A stretch of DNA of 28,588 nucleotides from Thermoleophilia bacterium (GTDB taxonomy: Bacteria > Actinomycetota > Thermoleophilia > Gaiellales > JAICJC01), in contig JAICJM010000029.1 of the NCBI GenBank assembly GCA_025928435.1, positions 1 through 28,588 on the forward strand. Direction: 5' to 3'. Numbering within the stretch: position 1 is the first letter of the stretch; each line of letters begins with the position of its first letter. Positions 28,573-28,588 of the stretch are shown piece by piece. The position numbers and the translations under genes were made by a program. The notes under the pieces were generated by a model. The model did not search any database. It was not told the origin of the DNA and saw nothing but the letters and a program-made list of their open reading frames with translations.

Positions 28573-28588
28573 GCTGCACAATACCCCA

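Overview
The window is a gene-dense stretch of a high-GC bacterial chromosome, with many GTG starts, 4-base stop/start overlaps and short intergenic gaps. It reads as a deep-branching actinobacterium, most likely Thermoleophilia (Solirubrobacterales/Gaiellales). The reasons are inference from gene content: a LexA-type box before a DUF6504-dnaE2 pair, small actinobacterial-style proteins, a two-subunit glycyl-tRNA synthetase (unusual for most Actinobacteria) and a pyruvate phosphate dikinase with its regulator. No tRNA, rRNA, CRISPR, transposase or prophage gene was seen.

Layout. 1-2475: nucleoside salvage (deoB, pyrimidine nucleoside phosphorylase) converging on a secreted ferritin-like protein. 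3365-6013: repair and translation quality control (mutM, YbaK-type deacylase, an apparently frameshifted GNAT, recO). 6057-8823: glyQ-glyS. 8812-14637: a RidA-like protein, the PPDK regulator and a cupin, a GNAT with a small Cys-rich protein, then ppdK-comB. The order recO-glyQ-glyS-(...)-ppsR-(...)-ppdK echoes the recO-glyQ-glyS-yqfL cluster of Firmicutes. 14699-15910: a proline-rich single-pass membrane protein with two copies of an exactly spaced four-cysteine module. 16111-19625 (minus strand): an SOS-type DUF6504-dnaE2 translesion operon under a perfect palindromic LexA box. 19695-28091: a surface polysaccharide locus with two sulfotransferases, a GDP-mannose 3,5-epimerase-like enzyme, a WecG/TagA/CpsF transferase, an O-antigen-polymerase-like membrane protein, a GT4 glycosyltransferase and a fused Wzz/tyrosine-kinase chain-length regulator. 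The window ends with a convergent, very short LPXTG-type surface protein.

How the genes work together. PpsR controls PPDK by reversible phosphorylation of a Thr two residues before the catalytic His, and both residues are present here. ComB is translationally coupled to PPDK. The polysaccharide genes plausibly build a polymer that may carry L-galactose-type sugar and sulfate, polymerised outside the membrane with length set by the BY-kinase.

The most distinctive signal is regulatory. About ten transcription units have a TANNNT (-10-like) hexamer ending 6-8 bases before the start codon, which indicates widespread leaderless transcription. This rule also resolves several start sites and exposes a one-base frameshift in the first GNAT gene. 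The polysaccharide operon instead has a good TTGACA promoter and a structured leader of about 130 nt.
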